A DNA stretch of 9,762 bases from an uncultured Pseudomonadota bacterium (GTDB lineage Bacteria > Lernaellota > Lernaellaia > Lernaellales > Lernaellaceae): NCBI GenBank assembly GCA_937967875.1, contig CALBTQ010000624.1, forward strand, positions 1 through 9,762. Direction: 5' to 3'. The position numbers were made by a program, and so were the translations under genes. A model generated the notes under the pieces. That model ran no database searches and was not told the DNA's origin. It was given only the letters and a program-made list of their open reading frames with translations. Below, piece after piece: positions 6,816 to 9,762 of this stretch. Position 1 is the stretch's first letter. Every line of letters begins with the position of its first letter.

Positions 6816-7496
6816 TCAGTCGCCGGTGCCGGGCGCGCCCTCGTTGACGACGAACAGGAAAATTCCCTCGGCTTCGAAGATGTGATCGGGCTCGACTTCG
6901 TCGTCGTCGTCATCGTCGTCGTCGGTCGTATCGTCGTCGGTCGCGTCGTCGTCGGCGGTGTCGTCATCGACCGCATCATCGTCGGTCGTGTCGTCGTCGA
7001 CTGTGTCGTCGTCGGTCGTGTCGTCGTCGAGCGTCTGTTCCTGCCCGTTGGAATAGACATAGCTATAAACGAGCACACGGAAGTTGAGGATCGAAGGGAT
7101 CGTCTCGACGACCGGGATGATGAACGAGAACGACTTGGTGTTGCTGTCCTGCACCCACTCGACGGGGTCCATCGCCTCGTGCGCGGCGTCCTGGTTGAGC
7201 AACTCCAGTTTGACGTCGATTTTCTGGTCGGGGAAGCGGCTGAGCGTCTCGAGGTAGCACTCGGCGCGCACGCGCAGGCCGGTGGGGCCTTTCTTCGAGC
7301 GGAAGCGCGCCACGCCGATCTGATCGCCGACCGACAGGTCGTAAAGTTCGTCGACGGTCACCTCGATGGGCACCGTCTCGTACTTGGACTCTTCCTCGTC
7401 GTCCTCATCCTGGGTGCAGGCGCTAACCATGACGCCGCCGATCAGCGCGACCAAGGCGGCGAAAAGCATCAACTTCGAAAACCAACGCATACGCAT
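6816..7496 (-). CDS. Lipoprotein with a DDDxx pentapeptide repeat linker
   Basis: A 226-aa lineage-specific protein. Residues 1-27 are a type II signal peptide (hydrophobic core, lipobox VSAC, lipidated Cys27). A short acidic spacer (QDEDDEEES) follows, then a probably beta-rich domain (about 40-153). Residues 157-199 are a tandem repeat of DDD plus two small residues (TT, TV, TT, AV, TA, AT, TT), ending in eight aspartates. A 27-residue tail with a hydrophobic IFLFVV strand closes the protein. Aspartate-rich repeats like this are linkers or calcium-binding spacers in surface proteins of some deltaproteobacteria-like lineages; the domain itself I do not recognise. The start at 7496 is 3 nt from GGAGG; the in-frame ATG at 7490 is spaced better (9 nt) and may be the true one. 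It is flanked by a promoter and a terminator, so it is monocistronic. Confidence 0.88.
   Translation of the reverse strand: MRMRWFSKLMLFAALVALIGGVMVSACTQDEDDEEESKYETVPIEVTVDELYDLSVGDQIGVARFRSKKGPTGLRVRAECYLETLSRFPDQKIDVKLELLNQDAAHEAMDPVEWVQDSNTKSFSFIIPVVETIPSILNFRVLVYSYVYSNGQEQTLDDDTTDDDTVDDDTTDDDAVDDDTADDDATDDDTTDDDDDDDDEVEPDHIFEAEGIFLFVVNEGAPGTGD
6900..7028 (-). repeat. Coding tandem repeat, 15-bp unit (DDDxx), seven units plus an octa-aspartate
   Basis: Seven consecutive 5-codon units encode DDDTT, DDDTV, DDDTT, DDDAV, DDDTA, DDDAT and DDDTT, followed by eight GAC/GAT codons. Units differ only at positions 4 and 5 (Thr, Ala, Val), each reachable by one base change. Such a repeat can expand or contract by slippage in whole codons, so its length may vary between strains. 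On the plus strand the same DNA gives a Val/Gly-rich frame, which is a shadow. Confidence 0.9.
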
Positions 7497-7527
7497 TCAC
7501 CTCCCCCGAAGGGTTGTTCAATGAATG

Positions 7528-7557
7528 TTCCTAGCAAGCCGGCGATGATTCTGTCAA
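7528..7557 (-). promoter_or_regulatory. Candidate promoter of the DDD-repeat lipoprotein
   Basis: On the minus strand a perfect TTGACA (7557-7552), 18 bp, then TAGGAA (7533-7528), about 31 bp before the ATG. The -10 is poor (three of six), as at the other lipoprotein promoter. The rest of the 7497-7693 gap holds only the ribosome site GGAGGTGA and the hairpin at 7642. Confidence 0.4.
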
Positions 7558-7641
7558 TCGCATCCTAACTTATTTCGCGCCCGTCCGAAACCGAGAAAAG
7601 TGTGCCGGGGAAGACGGGAAGCCGGTCGAACAAAACAAACT

Positions 7642-7675
7642 CGGGGACACGATGAAATCATGTCCCCGGATTTTT
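7642..7675. terminator. Hairpin with T-tracts on both sides, terminator of the acyl-CoA synthetase gene
   Basis: The inverted repeat CGGGGACA (7642-7649) / TGTCCCCG (7661-7668) has an inner ATGA/TCAT pair in its loop. On the plus strand it runs into GATTTTT; on the minus strand into AGTTTGTTTTG. It begins 26 bp downstream of the acyl-CoA synthetase stop, so it most likely ends that transcript. GGGGACA...TGTCCCC hairpins of this kind are also met as dispersed repeats in environmental bacterial genomes. Confidence 0.65.
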
Positions 7676-7693
7676 AATGCCACCGATCACGAA

Positions 7694-9346
7694 TTACGCC
7701 TGCTTGCGTTCGATCTCCCGCTGGCGCAGTTCGACGCGGCGGATCTTGCCCGAGACGGTCTTGGGCAGTTCCTCGACGAACTCGACCTCGCGCGGGTACT
7801 TGTAGGGCGCGGTCGTTTCCTTGACGAAGTTCTGGATGTCCTTGACCAGCTCCGGCGACGGCGCGTAGCCGGGCGCGAGGATGATGAACGCCTTGACGAT
7901 CGTGCCGCGGATGGGGTCGGGGCTGCCCACCACCGCGCTTTCGGCGACGGCCGGATGGGCCTGCAACGCGCTTTCGACCTCGAAGGGGCCGATGCGGTAG
8001 CCGGAGGCTTTGATCACGTCGTCGGCGCGGCCGACAAACCAGAAGTACCCGTCGACGTCTTTGTAGGCGCGGTCGCCCGTGAAGTACCAGCCGTTGACGA
8101 ACGCGCCGCGGTTGGCCTCCTCGTCCAGCCAGTATTCCTTCATCAGGCCGACGGGTCGTTCGGGCTTGGTTTTCACCGCGATGTGGCCTTCCTCGTCGGC
8201 GGGCAGCACGTTGCCCTCGTCGTCGACGATCTCGATGGCAAAGCCCGGCACCGCCTTGCCCATCGAGCCGTAGCGCACCGGCAGGCAGCGGAAATTGGCG
8301 ATGATGTTGACCGTCTCGGTCTGGCCGTAGCCGTCGTAAATGATCGTGCCGGTCGCCTTGCGCCACTGTTCGATGACCTCGGGGTTGATCGGCTCGCCGG
8401 CGGACATCGAATGGCGGATCGAGCACAGGTTGTATTTGCTCAGGTCCTGCAGCACGAGCATGCGGTAGGCGGTAGGCGGCGCGCAGAAGGTCGTCACATT
8501 GAACTGCTCAATCAGGCGCAGCGTGAGGTCGCTGTCGAATTTGCCGCGCGCATCGTGCATGAAAATCGCCGCGCCGACGTGCCACTGGCCGAACAGCTTG
8601 CCCCAGGCCGCCTTGGCCCAGCCGGTGTCCGAGAGCGTCCAGTGCAGATCGGTCGGTTTCTGGTCCTGCCAGTATTTGGCGGTGACGTAGTGGCCCAGGC
8701 CGTAGCTGGCGTGCGTGTGCAGCACCATCTTCGGGAAGGCCGTCGTGCCCGAGGTGAAGTAAATGAGCATCGGCTCGTCGGCGTTGGTGGCGGGCAGTTC
8801 GGCGCGGCCGTCGTCGGGCAGATCATCGAAGCGCAGCCAATCGCCAAAGGAGCCTTCGACGACGATCTTGTGTTTGAGCGTCGGGCACTTGGCGGCGACG
8901 GCCTCGACCTTCGCGGCGTGCTCGGCGGCGACGATCGCCCCGGACGCCTCCGCGCGCTGCAGGCGGTATTCGATGTCGTGTTCGGTCAGCAGGTTGGTGC
9001 CCGGCATCGGGATGATGCCGCACTTGAACATCCCGACCATCAGGTAGTGCCACAACGGCAGGCGGTGCACCTGCACGAAGACACGGTCGCCCTTTTTCAG
9101 GCCCAGCGCCAACAACGCCTGCGCGGCGCGGTCGGTGCGTTCTTTCATCTGCGCGAAGGTGATCGTTTCATGCACGCTGTTGTCGGTGTTGACCCACACC
9201 AGCGCCGGACGGTCGGGCATGTCGGCGGCGCGGGCGTCCAGGACGTGGCGGCCGAAGTTGAAGTCAGGCGGCGTCTGCCAGGAAAAGTCGCGGTATTCGC
9301 TTTCGTAGTCGAGCATGTTCGGAGCCAGGGGATCGTTCGCGTTCAT
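7694..9346 (-). CDS. Medium-chain acyl-CoA synthetase (ACSM-type AMP-forming ligase)
   Basis: A 550-aa enzyme of the ANL superfamily that activates a carboxylic acid with ATP to an acyl-adenylate and transfers it to CoA, in the cytoplasm. Seen: the phosphate loop YFTSGTTAFPKM (Thr198-Lys206), the YGQTE motif (340-344), the adenylate-binding TGD (Asp425), the hinge region GRADDVIKASGYRIGP (439-454), and the C-terminal PKTVSGKIRR with catalytic Lys534. The stretches LMVGMFKCGIIPMPGTNLL and MSAGEPINPEVIEQW resemble the medium-chain (ACSM) branch rather than acetyl-CoA synthetases or long-chain FadD. The phosphate loop has Ala203 where most members have glycine. Length fits the family. The ATG has GGAGG 9 nt upstream. 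It is monocistronic, with a promoter at 9463-9491 and a hairpin after the stop. Likely substrates are C4-C12 or aromatic acids; the product could feed the acyl-CoA dehydrogenase of this window. Confidence 0.94.
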   Translation of the reverse strand: MNANDPLAPNMLDYESEYRDFSWQTPPDFNFGRHVLDARAADMPDRPALVWVNTDNSVHETITFAQMKERTDRAAQALLALGLKKGDRVFVQVHRLPLWHYLMVGMFKCGIIPMPGTNLLTEHDIEYRLQRAEASGAIVAAEHAAKVEAVAAKCPTLKHKIVVEGSFGDWLRFDDLPDDGRAELPATNADEPMLIYFTSGTTAFPKMVLHTHASYGLGHYVTAKYWQDQKPTDLHWTLSDTGWAKAAWGKLFGQWHVGAAIFMHDARGKFDSDLTLRLIEQFNVTTFCAPPTAYRMLVLQDLSKYNLCSIRHSMSAGEPINPEVIEQWRKATGTIIYDGYGQTETVNIIANFRCLPVRYGSMGKAVPGFAIEIVDDEGNVLPADEEGHIAVKTKPERPVGLMKEYWLDEEANRGAFVNGWYFTGDRAYKDVDGYFWFVGRADDVIKASGYRIGPFEVESALQAHPAVAESAVVGSPDPIRGTIVKAFIILAPGYAPSPELVKDIQNFVKETTAPYKYPREVEFVEELPKTVSGKIRRVELRQREIERKQA

Positions 9347-9425
9347 TCCGGAAGCCCTCCAGTGTTGTTCGGTTCATCGTTGTTATCCCCTGCAAGCTCC
9401 GGGATGTCCTGCGCATCAGAGTTGT

Positions 9426-9435
9426 ACGTGCACGT
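9426..9435. other. Perfect 10-bp palindrome in the acyl-CoA synthetase leader
   Basis: ACGTGCACGT is its own reverse complement and lies about 80 bp upstream of the synthetase ATG and 28 bp downstream of the proposed -10 box. It could be an operator for a dimeric repressor that responds to acyl-CoA, but a chance palindrome is possible. Confidence 0.3.
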
Positions 9436-9462
9436 GTCGTTCCTCGCTCCCTCTCGCGTGGC

Positions 9463-9491
9463 TTTTTAACCGTGAACGAAGGAAATGTCAA
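9463..9491 (-). promoter_or_regulatory. Sigma70-type promoter of the acyl-CoA synthetase gene
   Basis: On the minus strand a perfect TTGACA (9491-9486), 17 bp, then TAAAAA (9468-9463). Predicted leader is about 110 nt, unusually long for this window, and contains the palindrome at 9426. The promoter overlaps a plus-strand gene remnant. Confidence 0.55.
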
Positions 9492-9546
9492 TTCGATTCA
9501 AGCGGATGGAAAAGGCGTGCTATACATTGATTTTAGCGTTCATCCC
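9472..9546 (+). pseudogene. Possible remnant of a gene 3' end, paralogous to the truncated gene at the right edge
   Basis: Read on the plus strand, 9520-9546 encodes LYIDFSVHP. The minus-strand gene at the right edge ends with LYIDFTVHPAK. Eight of nine residues match while the codons differ mostly at third positions (ATC/ATT, GAC/GAT, TTC/TTT, CAC/CAT), the mark of shared protein ancestry rather than a recent DNA copy. Upstream the frame reads QADGKGV and cannot be joined to a full gene; downstream it runs into a hairpin without a stop at the expected place, though TAA sits one base out of frame at 9548-9550. Base composition is more AT-rich than the neighbours. It looks like a decayed gene end left by deletion. 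It could also be chance. Confidence 0.4.
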
Positions 9547-9580
9547 ATAACCTCTTTCTTCCACCATTCCCGGTGTCGGC

Positions 9581-9625
9581 GCCGCCCCGAAGCTGTCTCC
9601 GGGGCGGCGTTGGTTTGCGCTTTTT
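9581..9625. terminator. Strong GC hairpin between the converging gene ends
   Basis: A perfect 9-bp stem, GCCGCCCCG (9581-9589) with CGGGGCGGC (9600-9608), has a 10-nt loop. On the plus strand it is followed by GTTGGTTTGCG and then TTTTT at 9621-9625. On the minus strand no T-tract follows. It fits best as the terminator of the plus-strand remnant, but it can also slow minus-strand transcripts leaving the right-edge gene. Confidence 0.5.
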
Positions 9626-9633
9626 ATCGCCGC

Positions 9634-9762
9634 CTACTTCGCCGGGTGAACCGTGAAGTCGATGTATAAGGAGTTGCCTGTTTCCAAACAACCATCATGG
9701 ATTTGAACCCAAAGCGGTTCGAGACGATTGAAATCTTCGGGCACGGCAAAGTCGTTCGGATC
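9634..9762 (-). CDS. C-terminal end of a gene that enters from the right edge, function unknown
   Basis: The last 42 codons of a minus-strand gene, ending in TAG at 9636-9634. The peptide begins DPNDFAVPEDFNRLEPLWVQ and ends with IHDGCLETG and LYIDFTVHPAK. No family is recognised from so little. The frame is open to the edge, and its end motif recurs at the plus-strand remnant 90 bp away, which supports real coding. Codons are less GC-rich than in the metabolic genes, as often seen in lineage-specific or surface genes. A competing plus-strand frame from ATG 9697 is less likely because it lacks a close ribosome site and has no such homology. Confidence 0.6.
   Translation of the reverse strand, partial: DPNDFAVPEDFNRLEPLWVQIHDGCLETGNSLYIDFTVHPAK

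Noticed and set aside
6882..7568. Plus-strand Val/Gly-rich frame that looks like a membrane protein
   Set aside because: It is the complement of the aspartate repeat and the lipoprotein gene; GTC/GTT runs are simply GAC/GAT read backwards.
7652..9469. Long plus-strand open frame (605 codons) opposite the acyl-CoA synthetase
   Set aside because: Antisense shadow for the same reasons; it begins inside the terminator hairpin and runs across the synthetase promoter.
9700..9725. tRNA T-arm-like string on the minus strand (GGGTTCAAATCC)
   Set aside because: The flanking bases pair at only two positions of the five-base stem and no acceptor or anticodon arm surrounds it.
9697..9762. Plus-strand gene start at the right edge (reads MDLNPKRFETIEIF)
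   Set aside because: The only ribosome-like site is more than 20 nt away, and the opposite frame shares a C-terminal motif with the nearby remnant.

Overview
The window is high-GC bacterial DNA (well above 60% G+C by eye) with tightly packed genes, strong Shine-Dalgarno sites and lipoprotein signal peptides. An aspartate-rich pentapeptide linker in one lipoprotein, a DUF1573 lipoprotein, a glycyl radical enzyme and fatty-acid activation/oxidation genes fit an uncultured, probably anaerobic or facultative, deltaproteobacteria-like lineage (Myxococcota/Desulfobacterota/Lernaellota type). That placement is inference. No rRNA, tRNA, transposase, integrase or CRISPR array was seen.

Layout, left to right. 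Positions 1-208 are non-coding and hold three degenerate copies of a GC-rich repeat. Positions 209-2409 are a minus-strand three-gene operon: a cysteine-rich DUF6125-like protein, a PPC/DUF296 protein and an acyl-CoA dehydrogenase, linked by an 11-bp overlap and then a 4-bp gap. A divergent intergenic region (2410-2556) separates it from a plus-strand DUF1573 lipoprotein (2557-3360). That gene converges on a large minus-strand glycyl radical enzyme (3403-5904). Upstream of the enzyme, on the same strand, are a 74-aa membrane/zinc-ribbon protein and a 98-aa helical protein, headed by the best promoter in the window. No activating radical-SAM enzyme lies nearby. A REP/BIME-like palindromic element (6643-6713) and an intrinsic terminator follow. 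Next are a minus-strand lipoprotein with a (DDDxx)n repeat (6816-7496), a hairpin, and a minus-strand medium-chain acyl-CoA synthetase (7694-9346) with its own promoter. The right end (9347-9762) holds a palindrome, a plus-strand remnant, a strong hairpin, and the C-terminal end of a minus-strand gene sharing a distinctive C-terminal motif with the remnant.

Functionally, the acyl-CoA synthetase (activation) and the acyl-CoA dehydrogenase (first beta-oxidation step) could act in the same acyl-CoA pathway although they are in separate transcription units. The glycyl radical enzyme has all catalytic signatures, including the GCVE motif of the dehydratase/eliminase clade, but its substrate cannot be told from sequence. 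The two lipoproteins and the right-end pair are lineage-specific envelope or unknown genes. I see no classical defence or mobile system. The most interesting material is the orphan glycyl radical enzyme with its small upstream partners, the DDDxx-repeat lipoprotein, and the degenerate inverted gene-end pair at the right edge.
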